DNA from: Rhodanobacter sp. C06
GTDB taxonomy: Bacteria > Pseudomonadota > Gammaproteobacteria > Xanthomonadales > Rhodanobacteraceae
Assembly: GCF_002001105.1 (NCBI RefSeq)
Contig: NZ_MUNP01000058.1
Coordinates: forward strand, 1-64,000
Length of the DNA stretch: 64,000 nt
Reading direction: 5' to 3'
The notes under the pieces were generated by a model, which was given only the letters and a program-made list of their open reading frames with translations, had not been told where the DNA came from and made no database searches. Both the position numbers and the translations under genes were made by a program. Shown here one piece after another: positions 1 through 7,856 of this stretch (the stretch's first letter is position 1; each line of letters opens with the position of its first letter).

Positions 1-57
1 CTGTTTGCGCTGGTCAACCTATGGATGGCGCGCGGGATACTGCTGCAACCGAGATAG
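1..57 (+). CDS. C-terminal tail of a probable IS5-family transposase (partial)
   Basis: Only the last 18 codons are in the window, ending ALVNLWMARGILLQPR and a TAG stop at 55-57. A short hydrophobic-basic tail of the type 'ALxNLWMxR' is common at the end of IS5-family DDE transposases, and the terminal-repeat-like sequence about 130 bases downstream supports the idea. None of the catalytic residues are visible, so the identity is an inference. An unrelated membrane protein tail cannot be excluded. Confidence 0.5.
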   Translation: MFALVNLWMARGILLQPR

Positions 58-198
58 GGTTGCTGCGTCCGCCGTGGCCTGAAAAGGCTGGCGGCGGCAC
101 GAAGAACATGGAATGGGGCTCGCGGGCAGGAGCATCTTGCCTGCCGCTGGCTCAAATACGCGCCGAGAGCATGAGGCGGTGATTGATCAGACCATCCC
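1..198 (+). mobile_element. Right end of an IS5-family insertion sequence (left part outside window)
   Basis: The window opens inside a reading frame that stops at 57. About 120 bases later comes TTGATCAGACCATCCC (183-198), directly followed by TAA. IS5-group elements typically end in an inverted repeat of the GGGA...TCTGATCAA type and duplicate a CTAA/TTAG-like target; the reverse complement here fits that pattern. The left inverted repeat is outside the window, so the pair cannot be compared. Assignment is from memory of the family. Confidence 0.6.
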
Positions 199-309
199 TA
201 ATGGGTAATGGGCATGGGTAATTAATCCTCGTGTTTTCGCAGCCGCGCAGCGGTTGCGTCCGAGTGCGCGCTTGGAGCGCGCTGCTTTACCCGGGGCCCC
301 TATGGCGCG

Positions 310-500
310 GCGGGCGGGTGGAGGAAAGTCCGCAGGATGGCTCGCATGGATGCGAGCCAGTTTTCCGCCGGTACAGGGACGTGCCGTCGGAAAACCCCGT
401 AACCCGCCCGTGCACCCGGAAGGCAGGATGCCTGGAGGGCGCGCCATCAGGGTGGCCTCTCTTTTGGTTACTTTTCTCTGGCCACGCAGAGAAAAGTGAC
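310..500 (+). repeat. Multi-hairpin intergenic element, B-type (ATGGAT-loop family)
   Basis: No credible gene lies between 58 and 726. This part holds successive hairpins: GGCTCGCAT-GG-ATGCGAGCC (339-358, 9-bp arms around an ATGGAT centre), GTTTTCCG/CGGAAAAC (360-367 and 388-395), and CTTTTCTCTG/CAGAGAAAAG (471-480 and 487-496, perfect 10-bp arms, loop GCCACG). The stretch around the last hairpin resembles a repeat I recall as common in Xanthomonadales. Several overlapping open frames here are by-products of the repeat. Confidence 0.6.
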
Positions 501-726
501 TCGGGCCGCGACAGCGGCTCGAAACCGCTTTGAATCTGGCGGGAGAAGAGCAAGAGCCCCTCTCCCCCGGCCCCTCTTCCTCGCTCCTCAAAGCAGGGCC
601 ATCCATGGCCCTTCCCCGCGTCCACAAGTGGGAGAGGGAAATGCAGGGAGTCGCGAGCACCCGCCCCTCACCCCGACACTCTCCCCGAAGGGGAGAGGGA
701 GAAAGTGCGGCGCCCCGCGCTAGCCC
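501..726. repeat. Degenerate repeat cluster without a gene
   Basis: Contains a perfect hairpin AGGGCC-ATCCAT-GGCCCT (595-612), which on the minus strand has the same ATGGAT loop as the multi-hairpin elements elsewhere, plus pyrimidine-rich and purine-rich runs of the CTCTCCC/GGGAGAGG type (about 560-705) that can pair with each other. No ORF here has protein-like composition. Confidence 0.5.
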
Positions 727-1098
727 TCACTCGCTGTAGTCAGCGATATAGATCAGCTTTCCATCATGCTGGCGAAACTCGCTGCGCCCATCCAGCGCGA
801 TCGACTGCCCCGCGCGCACCCCATTCGGCAGGTCGACCGCAAACGTGCCCTCGAAATGGATGCTGGCGTGGGCGCTGTCGCCATCCTCGCGCCACGCGGT
901 GATGGTCTGCCGGCGCATCGAGAACAGGTGGCGCGACCTCTCGGCCAGGTGGCGCAGCTCGGCGATGCCCAGCGTGCGCACGCTGAGCACGCCGGCGGTG
1001 TAGTTCTCGAACACCACCTCGTCCTGCATCGTGGCCAGCATGGCGGCGACGTCCATGCGGTTGTAGGCATCGAGGTAGCGGTCGACCAGGGCGCGCAT
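727..1098 (-). CDS. SnoaL-like / NTF2-superfamily protein
   Basis: This 123-residue protein has the length and layout of a SnoaL-like domain of the NTF2 superfamily: an N-terminal helix (VDRYLDAYNRMDVAAML), the typical DEVVFEN strand, and a C-terminal strand ending in FRQHDGKLIYIADYSE. Family members are small cone-shaped alpha+beta barrels used as isomerases, hydrolases or plain ligand binders, so no substrate can be assigned. There is no signal peptide, so it is likely cytoplasmic. It lies 66 bases downstream of the S10 peptidase gene on the same strand and could be co-transcribed. The ATG at 1098 is the only good start in frame. Confidence 0.75.
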   Translation of the reverse strand: MRALVDRYLDAYNRMDVAAMLATMQDEVVFENYTAGVLSVRTLGIAELRHLAERSRHLFSMRRQTITAWREDGDSAHASIHFEGTFAVDLPNGVRAGQSIALDGRSEFRQHDGKLIYIADYSE

Positions 1099-1164
1099 AC
1101 GTTCGTTCCGGCTTGAGGCGGGCCGTGCATTTCAGCACGGGGCCGCCGAGCCTGCCAGTCGGGT

Positions 1165-2769
1165 TCAGTGCTTCACGTTGTCGGTGCTCTCGATGAAGCG
1201 CGCCACGTTGTCGTGCAGCAGCTTCAGCGAGGGCTCGTGGGCGTAGACCATGTGGCCGGAGGGGTACCAGTGGTAGGAGATGTTCTGCTGCAGCGAGTCG
1301 GGGATCGGCAGGTGGTGCATCTCGTACTCGGCGGCGTAGAACGGCGTGGCGAGGTCGTAGTAGCCGCCGTTGAGCATCACCTTGAGGTCCGGGTCGGTCT
1401 TCATCGCCATCGCGAGGTCCGGCATCACGTTGGTGGACTGCTGCAACGCCTCGTGGCTGCCCGGCGCCTTGTGCGACATGTCCCAGTGGTGGATGTCGGC
1501 GTATTCGCGGTAGCGCTGGCCGTCGCCGAACTTCAGGTCCTTGCGCACGTAGTCGTTGAACGCGGCGATGTAGGCGGAGCTGATCGCCGAGGACTGCGGG
1601 TCGTATTCCGACTCCTTGCTCAGCGGGTCCAGCGACGGGCCGGAGAAGCGGGTGTCGAGGCGGCCGGTGGTGGTGTCGTCGTTCGCCTGCAGTTCGTGCT
1701 CGAACATGCCGCCGGAGACGCGCAGGTTGGCCTTGACCCAGTACGCCGCGGGCAGGCCGGTGTACTGCTGCAGCTTCTCGGCGACGGCCTGCTTGCGCGC
1801 GGCGTCCAGCGTGCTGCCGGCCATCAGCGCCTGCGCGTATTCGCCGGTGGCGAACGGTTCCACTTCGCCCAGCAGGGTGTCGAGGTCGGCGGGCGGCGAC
1901 GGCAACCGGTGGTGGTAGTACGCGGTGGCCGCATAGGTGGGCAGCGCCAGTTCGTAGGGCTGGTCCACGCCGGGGTTGGTCTCCGGGCCGTCGATGCTGT
2001 TGTCGAAGCTGAGGATCTGCGACAGCAGGATCACGCCGTTCAAGTCCACGCTGTCCTCGTTGGTGAGGATGTTGGCCACCACCGCCGAGCGGGTGGTGCC
2101 GTAGCTCTCGCCGAACAGGTACTTGGGCGAATTCCAGCGGCCGTACTTGGACAGGAACTCGGTGATGAACTGCGCGAACGCGTGGCCGTCGCCGTCCACG
2201 CCGTAGATCGCCTTCTCGCGATCCTTCATCTGTTCGGCACGCTTGGCCGGGTCCTTGTCGTCGGCGATCAGCCGGCTGAAGCCGGCGCCCGGCGCATCGA
2301 TGAACACCAGGTCGGAGGCATCGAGCAGGCTGTAGCTGTTGTTGACCAGCTGGTAGGGCGCGGCCGGCGTGTGGGTGTCGTCGGCGGTCACCACGCGCTT
2401 CGGCCCGAACGCGCCCATGTGCAGCCACACCGTGGCCGAGCCGGGGCCGCCGTTGTAGATGAAGGTGACCGGCCGCTCGCTCGCCTTCGCGCCCTTCTTG
2501 AGGTAGGCCACGTAGAACATGCTCACCGTGGGCTCGTGCTCCTTGTCGCCCGAGCCGTGCAGCACCAGGGTGCCGGCCACCGCCTTGTAGCCGATGCTGT
2601 GCCCTTCCACCGACACCGAACCCTCGCTGGTCGACGACTGCGGCTTCACCAGGGCCGCGTCGGGCGCCTTCGCCGGCTGCTCCTTGTCGTGCTGCTTGCC
2701 GGTGTCGGCGGCGACGGCGGTGCTGAGCAGCAGGGCGGCGACGGCCGCGGCGAGGGGCAGCTTGCGCAT
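1165..2769 (-). CDS. Secreted S10 family serine carboxypeptidase
   Basis: A 534-residue exported peptidase of the S10 (serine carboxypeptidase) family, which removes C-terminal residues from peptides. The ATG at 2769 was chosen because it begins a clean signal peptide (MRKLPLAAAVAALLLSTAVAA); the open frame extends 34 codons further upstream without signal-like sequence. The catalytic triad can be placed: Ser222 in FGESYG, Asp472 in GGYYDLATP and His506 in PSGHMVY. The oxyanion-type motif YNGGPGSATVWLH is also present. It is probably periplasmic or secreted and helps peptide scavenging, in a genome segment rich in peptidases (two M16, two S9). The upstream gene (EamA transporter) is on the same strand 117 bases away, so an operon is uncertain. 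Confidence 0.9.
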   Translation of the reverse strand: MRKLPLAAAVAALLLSTAVAADTGKQHDKEQPAKAPDAALVKPQSSTSEGSVSVEGHSIGYKAVAGTLVLHGSGDKEHEPTVSMFYVAYLKKGAKASERPVTFIYNGGPGSATVWLHMGAFGPKRVVTADDTHTPAAPYQLVNNSYSLLDASDLVFIDAPGAGFSRLIADDKDPAKRAEQMKDREKAIYGVDGDGHAFAQFITEFLSKYGRWNSPKYLFGESYGTTRSAVVANILTNEDSVDLNGVILLSQILSFDNSIDGPETNPGVDQPYELALPTYAATAYYHHRLPSPPADLDTLLGEVEPFATGEYAQALMAGSTLDAARKQAVAEKLQQYTGLPAAYWVKANLRVSGGMFEHELQANDDTTTGRLDTRFSGPSLDPLSKESEYDPQSSAISSAYIAAFNDYVRKDLKFGDGQRYREYADIHHWDMSHKAPGSHEALQQSTNVMPDLAMAMKTDPDLKVMLNGGYYDLATPFYAAEYEMHHLPIPDSLQQNISYHWYPSGHMVYAHEPSLKLLHDNVARFIESTDNVKH

Positions 2770-2886
2770 GGGTGAAATCCTCGGGATGACGGAGGCGCGC
2801 GGCGCCTCGGGAAGCGGCCAGCATGGAGCCGCATGCCCGCCCGTGCATGCCCCGGAAGTCACAGCCGTCACGGCAATACCTTGCGC

Positions 2887-3744
2887 TCAGGCCCAGGCCA
2901 GCAAGGCGATCGCCAGCAGTGCCAGCAACAGGCCGGCGAGGTTGATGCGGCTCAGCCGTTCGCGGAACAGCAGCACGCCGGTGAGCGCGCCCAGCACCAC
3001 CACGCCCAGGTTCATGCTGGCGAACACCAGCGCCGGGTGCTGCGGCAGCGCGCGGTGCGCGCGCAGGTAGAACAGGATGTTGCCGAAGTTGAACAGGCCC
3101 AGCAGCAGGCCGCCCAACGCATTGCGCAGGCGGAAGCGCGCGCCGCCGCGCGCCGCCCGCCACGCCGCCAGCGCGAACGCCACCACCAGCGCCAGCGCGA
3201 ACATCGCGACCAGCGACGTGCCCAGCGGCACGTGCGCCGCGGCGACGCGCTTGAACAGCACGTCGATCGCGCCGAAGCCGGCGAACACCACGAGCGGCCA
3301 CAGCCAGCGCGCCGAACCGTTGGCATCGTGGCCGTGTTCCGATCGCCACACCATGCCGAGCAGCGCGGCGAGGCCCAGCACGCAGCCCAGCGCCTTGATG
3401 GCATCCAGCCGTTCGTCGAACAGCAGGAACGCCGCCAGCAGCGACAGCAGCAGCGACAGCCGCTGCGCCGTGTCCGAGCGCACGATGCCCGCATGCCGTA
3501 CCGAGGCGCCCAGCGCGAGGAAGATCACCGGCAGCAGCACGCCCAGCCCGGCCAGCGCGAACCACGGCGCGCCCGCTTGCCGCAGCGGCGCCAGCGGGGC
3601 CGGCAGCAGCAGTGCGGCGAGCGCGCCAGCCACCACGTAGTTCCACGCCACCGCCTGGCCGATGTCCAGCCCGAAGCGCCGCGCCAGCTTCAGCAGCACC
3701 GACACCAGCACGCTGCAGATCGCGCTCGCCAGCACGTAGATCAT
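2887..3744 (-). CDS. EamA/DMT superfamily transporter
   Basis: A 285-residue integral membrane protein with about ten hydrophobic segments arranged as two EamA repeats, the architecture of drug/metabolite transporter (DMT) permeases. It begins MIYVLASAICSVLVSVLL; this ATG (3744) is preferred over an in-frame upstream start because the extra N-terminus would be polar and would run into the repeat element upstream. A TAAGCT promoter-like hexamer lies at 3773-3778 on the minus strand, about 29 bases before the start. Substrate unknown; DMT members export amino acids, nucleobases or polyamines. Alone on its transcript as far as can be seen. Confidence 0.8.
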   Translation of the reverse strand: MIYVLASAICSVLVSVLLKLARRFGLDIGQAVAWNYVVAGALAALLLPAPLAPLRQAGAPWFALAGLGVLLPVIFLALGASVRHAGIVRSDTAQRLSLLLSLLAAFLLFDERLDAIKALGCVLGLAALLGMVWRSEHGHDANGSARWLWPLVVFAGFGAIDVLFKRVAAAHVPLGTSLVAMFALALVVAFALAAWRAARGGARFRLRNALGGLLLGLFNFGNILFYLRAHRALPQHPALVFASMNLGVVVLGALTGVLLFRERLSRINLAGLLLALLAIALLAWA

Positions 3745-3845
3745 CGGAGGTTCCCGTGGCGGAAGGATCGCGAGCTTAACGCCTGCGTCGTCGATTGCGA
3801 TCGGCGTCATTCCCGTGGAACCATGACTGCGCGGCACCTTTGTCC

Positions 3846-4030
3846 GCAATGCTTCGAAGTGAAGCGACTTTCTCGCTCGTCATTCCAGCGAAAGCCGGGT
3901 TTTCAACAGACGGATGCCTGGTCATCCAGTGCCTCTGCCGCGTGCCGAAAGTCACTGGATGACCGGCTTCGCTGTTGTGAAGCGCTTCCGGCTTTCGCCG
4001 GGATGACGGTGAGTGACTTCGGAGCATTGC
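3846..4030. repeat. Palindromic 185-bp MITE-like repeat (copy A)
   Basis: Nested inverted repeats: outer arms GCAATGCTTCGAAGT (3846-3860) and ACTTCGGAGCATTGC (4016-4030) with one mismatch; middle arms GTCATTCCAGCGAAAGCCGG and CCGGCTTTCGCCGGGATGAC (3879-3898 and 3988-4007); inner arms GGTCATCCAGTG/CACTGGATGACC (3920-3931 and 3953-3964). The core 'CCAGCGAAAGCCGGG...CACTGGAT' matches a repeat seen in many proteobacteria. A related copy lies at 58562-58683. Confidence 0.75.
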
Positions 4031-4059
4031 TCTTCCACATGCAGGCACAGGCGACTTCC

Positions 4060-4572
4060 ATGGAAATTCGGCTGCTCGACCGCCGCGATGCCCCCGCTTA
4101 TCAGGCGCTGCGCCTGCAGGCGTTGCGCGACAGCCCGCAGGCGTTCAGCGCCAGCGTCGAGGACGAGGCGGACCGCAGCGTCGACGCGGTGGCGGCACGC
4201 CTCGTGCCGGCCGCGGACGGCTCGGTCCGCACGCTCGGCATCTTCGTGGATGGCGAACTGGCCGGCTTCGTGGCCCTGCTCCATCCGCAACGGGCGAAGC
4301 TGAGCCACGGCGCCGAGCTGGCGGGCATGTACGTGGCGCCGGCGCATCGCCAGCGCGGCTGTGGTGCCGCGCTGCTGCGCGCGGCGATTGCGCATGCGCG
4401 GGCCATAGCCGGCGTGCGCCAGCTCGGGCTCAGCGTCAACGCCACGAACACGGCGGCGAAGGCGCTGTACCGAACGATGGGCTTCGTGGGTTGGGGCGTG
4501 CAGCCGCAGGCACTGCAGATAGCCGGCGTGTTCCACGACGAGGAACATATGCAGCTGCGCCTGGCCCCCTGA
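4060..4572 (+). CDS. GNAT family N-acetyltransferase
   Basis: A 170-residue single-domain acetyltransferase. The GNAT acetyl-CoA binding motif is clear at YVAPAHRQRGCGAALL (the Q/R-x-x-G-x-G/A loop), followed by LGLSVNATNTAAKALYRTMGF, the usual strand and the helix around the conserved Asn/Ala/Tyr. The C-terminus HDEEHMQLRL fits family members that acetylate small amines or protein N-termini; the acceptor is unknown. Start chosen at MEIRLL (4060); an in-frame ATG seven codons upstream (4039) is possible, but neither has a strong Shine-Dalgarno sequence. The gene follows a palindromic repeat and is 15 bases upstream of the DUF1272 gene, so the two are probably co-transcribed. Confidence 0.8.
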   Translation: MEIRLLDRRDAPAYQALRLQALRDSPQAFSASVEDEADRSVDAVAARLVPAADGSVRTLGIFVDGELAGFVALLHPQRAKLSHGAELAGMYVAPAHRQRGCGAALLRAAIAHARAIAGVRQLGLSVNATNTAAKALYRTMGFVGWGVQPQALQIAGVFHDEEHMQLRLAP

Positions 4573-4587
4573 GCCGGAGACCTCCGC

Positions 4588-4893
4588 ATGCTGGAACTGC
4601 GCCCCACCTGCGAGCACTGCGACAAGCCGCTGCCGCCCGCCTCGACGGAAGCGATGATTTGCTCCTACGAGTGCACGTTCTGCCGCGACTGCGTGGCGCT
4701 CCTGCACGACGTCTGCCCGAACTGCGGCGGCGGTTTCGTGCCGCGGCCGATCCGCCCCGCGCAGGAGTGGAGAGGCGGCGTGTGCCTCGGCCGCCAGCCG
4801 GCCAGCGACAAGCGCGTGTTCAAGCCGGTGGATCTCGCGGCGCACGACGCGTTCGCCGCGCGCCTGCGCGAGTTGCCGCCCGAACGGCGCTGA
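4588..4893 (+). CDS. DUF1272 cysteine-rich protein
   Basis: A 101-residue protein with the DUF1272 signature at its N-terminus: LELRPTCEHCDKPLP, then CSYECTFCRDC and CPNCGGGF. Cysteines at 8, 11, 25, 29, 32, 35, 43 and 46 would form a compact zinc-ribbon-like metal site. The C-terminal half (EWRGGVCLGRQPASDKRVFKPVD) is polar and without a recognisable domain. Function of DUF1272 proteins is not established. The ATG at 4588 has a GGAG ribosome-binding sequence about eight bases upstream. It follows the acetyltransferase gene closely. Confidence 0.85.
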   Translation: MLELRPTCEHCDKPLPPASTEAMICSYECTFCRDCVALLHDVCPNCGGGFVPRPIRPAQEWRGGVCLGRQPASDKRVFKPVDLAAHDAFAARLRELPPERR

Positions 4894-5034
4894 TCGGGCG
4901 CGCGGAGCCCGTCCTGATTTCCCGGGCACCGATCCGGCGCCCGCCGCTTGCGCGGAACCAATTGGCGCGTGCCCGGTCTGCGTCCAGGCCTGTGCGCCGT
5001 TCGACGCCGCACGACCGGGAAGGAAGCTCGCCGC

Positions 5035-5781
5035 GTGATCGGACGGAAGGCATCGGCAAAACGCGTGACATCCGTGCGGCGGCGCCTGCGCTGGACGCGC
5101 ATCGCCACGCTGGCAGCGGTGCTGCTGATCCATCTGGGCTTCCTCGCCTTCCTGCTCGCGCCATCGTCGGGCTGGCGCTGGCCGACGCAGGAATCGCGAA
5201 CCGCCGTGCCGGATGCGTTGCTCGTCCGCTTGTTGCCGGTGCGGATCGAACCGGTCACGCCGCCGCAACCCGCGTTGCCGCGTCCCGTGCCTTCCGTGTC
5301 GCGCGCACATCGACCGCCACCCGTGGCCTTGCCCACCCTGCCGACGGCACAGGCGACGGCACCGCTATCGCCGACCACGCCACGTGCCGCCGACAGCCTG
5401 ATCGCCACGCCATCACCGGCATTCATCACCGGAGGCGGACGCTTCGCGGGCCCGGACTACGGCCAGCAGAACGTGCGCGTGCCGGGCAGCGGCGCGCCGA
5501 TCCGCGGCATGCCGACCTTCCGCATGGCCGATCCGCGCATGCAGGGACTGGCCGGCGTGGTGCGCATCATCGGCGGCCTGACCGGCGCCGTCGATCCGCA
5601 CTGTCTCCAGCTTGAGCGCCAGCAGGCGATGTCGGTGCAGGAACGGATCAGCCAGCACGTCGACACCGACGACGCGGGGATGGCCGCCATCGCCGCGCGC
5701 TACGGCTGTCCCGACCCGCTGAAACCGGGCGCCGCGATGTACAACTTCTACCGCCCGCGGCAGGTCGTCGGCGCGCATTGA
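5035..5781 (+). CDS. Membrane-anchored Pro-rich protein with TonB-like N-terminus
   Basis: Predicted 248 residues from the GTG at 5035, chosen because AGGAAG lies about ten bases upstream; the open frame extends 29 codons further without support. A basic N-terminus (RKASAKRVTSVRRRLRW) leads into one membrane segment (TLAAVLLIHLGFLAFLLAP), then a proline-rich periplasmic stretch (about residues 65-125, PPQPALPRPVP...) and a C-terminal domain with DPHCLQLERQQAMSVQERI. This layout resembles TonB, including a membrane-embedded His, but the C-terminus does not look like the TonB receptor-binding domain. Related hypothetical proteins occur in Xanthomonadales as far as I recall. No function is assigned. 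Confidence 0.7.
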   Translation: MIGRKASAKRVTSVRRRLRWTRIATLAAVLLIHLGFLAFLLAPSSGWRWPTQESRTAVPDALLVRLLPVRIEPVTPPQPALPRPVPSVSRAHRPPPVALPTLPTAQATAPLSPTTPRAADSLIATPSPAFITGGGRFAGPDYGQQNVRVPGSGAPIRGMPTFRMADPRMQGLAGVVRIIGGLTGAVDPHCLQLERQQAMSVQERISQHVDTDDAGMAAIAARYGCPDPLKPGAAMYNFYRPRQVVGAH

Positions 5782-5808
5782 GCGCAGTCGTCGCCGTGTG
5801 GACGGGTG

Positions 5809-5859
5809 CCTATTTTGCCCGGGTAGTATTGACAACACATTTGACCCGGGCAAAATAGG
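5809..5859 (+). promoter_or_regulatory. 16-bp inverted-repeat operator overlapping a promoter
   Basis: Perfect inverted repeat: CCTATTTTGCCCGGGT (5809-5824) and ACCCGGGCAAAATAGG (5844-5859), 19 bases apart. Inside it, TTGACA (5829-5834) and CAAAAT (5851-5856) form a -35/-10 pair with a 16-bp spacer, so the right arm would cover the -10 of the DUF2239 gene that starts 25 bases downstream. This is the layout of a repressor operator; no regulator gene is adjacent. Confidence 0.65.
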
Positions 5860-5883
5860 TGGCCGGCCACACCCGGATTGCCC

Positions 5884-6474
5884 ATGTCCCCGCACGACAG
5901 CCCCAGCTGCACCGCCTTCGACGGCCACGCGCTGATCGCCACCGGTGCACTCGCCGAGGTGGCGGCGGCGGTGAAGCGCCTGCTCGACAAGCACCCCGCG
6001 CGCACGCCGCTGATCCTCGACGACGCCACCGGCCAGCCGGTGGAAATCGACTTCCGCGGCAGCGCGGACGAGGTGTTCGCGCGCCTGCGGCCGACCGCGG
6101 GCGACGATGCGCCGCGCGGCGCCGGCCGCCCTCGCCTCGGCGTGGTGGCGCGCGAGGTGACCTTGTTGCCGCGCCACTGGTACTGGCTCAACAGCCAGCC
6201 CGGCGGCGCCTCGGTCACCTTGCGCAAGCTGGTGGAGGATGCCCGCCGCCACAGCAGCGCGAAGGACCGCGCCCGCCTCGCCGGCGAAGCCGCCGATCGC
6301 TTCATGCGCGTGGTCGCGGGCGACCTCGCCGGTTACGAGGAAGCCTCGCGCGCGCTGTGGCGCGGCGACCGCGACGCTTTCAACCGCCATACCCGCGGTT
6401 GGCCGAAGGACGTGCGCGAGCACGCTCGCCGCCTTGCCGCGATCGCCCGCGATGCGCAGGCCGAGGCGGGCTGA
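5884..6474 (+). CDS. DUF2239 family protein
   Basis: A 196-residue cytoplasmic protein of the DUF2239 family, recognised from the N-terminal CTAFDGHALIATGALAEVAAAV segment, the GRPRLGVVAREVTLLPRHW core and the C-terminal ALWRGDRDAFNRHTRGWPKDVREH segment. The middle motif (GRPRLGVVAREVTLLPRHWYWL) is basic and aromatic and may bind nucleic acid, but the biochemical role is unknown. The start is ATG at 5884; a TTG two codons earlier is in frame. Expression is probably tightly controlled because a perfect 16-bp-arm inverted repeat overlaps its likely promoter. The MFS gene follows 37 bases downstream. Confidence 0.8.
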   Translation: MSPHDSPSCTAFDGHALIATGALAEVAAAVKRLLDKHPARTPLILDDATGQPVEIDFRGSADEVFARLRPTAGDDAPRGAGRPRLGVVAREVTLLPRHWYWLNSQPGGASVTLRKLVEDARRHSSAKDRARLAGEAADRFMRVVAGDLAGYEEASRALWRGDRDAFNRHTRGWPKDVREHARRLAAIARDAQAEAG

Positions 6475-6511
6475 ACCTCCCGCGCAACGCATCGACCCAA
6501 CGGAATCCCCC

Positions 6512-7804
6512 ATGTCCTCCGCGACTCCCCAAGCTTCGCCGCTCGCCCACCGCGACTTCCGCCTGCTGTTCGCCGGCAGCGCGATTTCCGCGCTGGGCGA
6601 CCAGTTCACGCTGGTCGCGTTGCCGTGGCTGGTGCTCAAGCTCACCGGCAGCCCGGCCGCGCTGGGCCTGGTGCTGGCGGCGATGGCGCTGCCGCGTGCG
6701 GCCTTCATGCTGATCGGCGGCGCGGTGGTGGACCGGCTGTCGCCGCGCCGCGTGCTGCTGTGGGCGCGCGCGATCAATGCCGTGCTGATCGGCGTGCTGA
6801 CGCTGCTGGTTTTCGCCGGCGCGATCCGCATGCCCGTGGTCTACGCGCTGGCGCTGGGCATCGGCTTGTCCACCGCGTTCGCCTACCCGGCCGGTTCCGC
6901 GCTGCTGCCCAGCCTGCTGCCGCCGCAGCAGCTGCAAGCGGCGAATGCGCTGATGATGGGCGCGCGCCAGTTGAGCCTGTTCGTGGGGCCGGGCCTGGCC
7001 GGCCTGGTGATCGGCGCCGGCGCCGCGCCTGCCACGGCACACGGCGTGGTGGACGCCAGCGGGCTCGGCGCGGCGTTCGCCGTCGACACCGCGAGCTTCC
7101 TCGTGTCGCTGGCGTCGCTGCTGCTGATCCGCCGGCGCGACGACGTGCACGCACGCGTCACCGAAGGCCACGTGCTCGCGAACGTGCTGGGCGGCTTGCG
7201 CGCGATCTGGGCCGACCTGCCGCTGCGCGCCTTCATGCTTTACGTGGCGGTGGTGTCGGTGTTCGTGGGCGGGCCGTTGCAGGTGGGCCTGCCGGTGCTG
7301 GCCGACACGCGGCTGGACCATGGCGCCGCCTCCCTCGGCATCCTGATGACCGCGAACGGCGGCGGCATGCTGGTCGGCGGTTTCCTGTCCGGCTGGGTCA
7401 GCCGGCGCGCGCGTGGACAACTCGGCCTGATGATCCTGTGCATCGACAGCCTCGCCGGCCTGGCGCTGGCCGCGCTGGCCTTCGATCACTCCACCGTGAC
7501 CGGCGCGGCATTGCTCGCCACCACGGGCCTGCTCGCCGGCATCGCGCAGATCGCCGTGGTCAGCTGGATCCAGCGCCGCGTGCCGCCGGCGATGATGGGT
7601 CGCACGATGAGCGTGCTGATGTTCGCCTTCATGGGCCTGGGGCCGTTGTCGGCGGCGCTCGCCGGCAGCCTGCTGAAGCTGGTGTCGCTGCCCGCGATGT
7701 TCGCGGCCGCGGGACTCGCGCTCACGGCGATCGCGTTGACCTGCATGAGCAGCCCGGCGTTGCGCGCCATCGGCACGCCGCTGCGCATGCCGGCCGCGGA
7801 GTGA
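6512..7804 (+). CDS. MFS transporter (EntS-like drug/siderophore exporter family)
   Basis: A 430-residue major facilitator superfamily protein with about twelve membrane segments. The N-terminus (HRDFRLLFAGSAISALGDQFTLVALPWLVLKLTGSPAALGLV) is typical of the EntS/MFS_3 type of exporters, and the loop 2-3 motif appears as GGAVVDRLSPRRVLLWAR. It lacks other domains. The ATG at 6512 is chosen because the open frame upstream runs through the end of the DUF2239 gene in another frame. Substrate unknown; relatives export siderophores, macrolides or other hydrophobic compounds. It lies 37 bases after DUF2239, so it may share the operator-controlled promoter at 5809-5859. Confidence 0.85.
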   Translation: MSSATPQASPLAHRDFRLLFAGSAISALGDQFTLVALPWLVLKLTGSPAALGLVLAAMALPRAAFMLIGGAVVDRLSPRRVLLWARAINAVLIGVLTLLVFAGAIRMPVVYALALGIGLSTAFAYPAGSALLPSLLPPQQLQAANALMMGARQLSLFVGPGLAGLVIGAGAAPATAHGVVDASGLGAAFAVDTASFLVSLASLLLIRRRDDVHARVTEGHVLANVLGGLRAIWADLPLRAFMLYVAVVSVFVGGPLQVGLPVLADTRLDHGAASLGILMTANGGGMLVGGFLSGWVSRRARGQLGLMILCIDSLAGLALAALAFDHSTVTGAALLATTGLLAGIAQIAVVSWIQRRVPPAMMGRTMSVLMFAFMGLGPLSAALAGSLLKLVSLPAMFAAAGLALTAIALTCMSSPALRAIGTPLRMPAAE

Positions 7805-7856
7805 CCGGCATCGTCCTGTAGGGTAGCGGCACATGCTTGAGGAGACGGGTTGTCCG

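Noticed and set aside
318..345. GGTGGAGGAAAGTCCG resembling the start of RNase P RNA
   Set aside because: The rest of the RNase P core (ACAGAGAGCAA-like, GGTAA..., conserved 3' part) is missing and the sequence lies in a repeat cluster.
187..660. 157-residue minus-strand open frame
   Set aside because: Lies in hairpin repeats, Arg/Pro-rich composition, no start signal; a by-product of GC-rich repeats.
2770..2871. N-terminal extension of the S10 peptidase
   Set aside because: The 34 extra codons would hide the signal peptide that begins at 2769.
764..3646. 960-codon minus-strand frame spanning three genes
   Set aside because: Composition is Arg/Ala/Gly-rich and it overlaps well-supported SnoaL-like, S10 and EamA genes in other frames.
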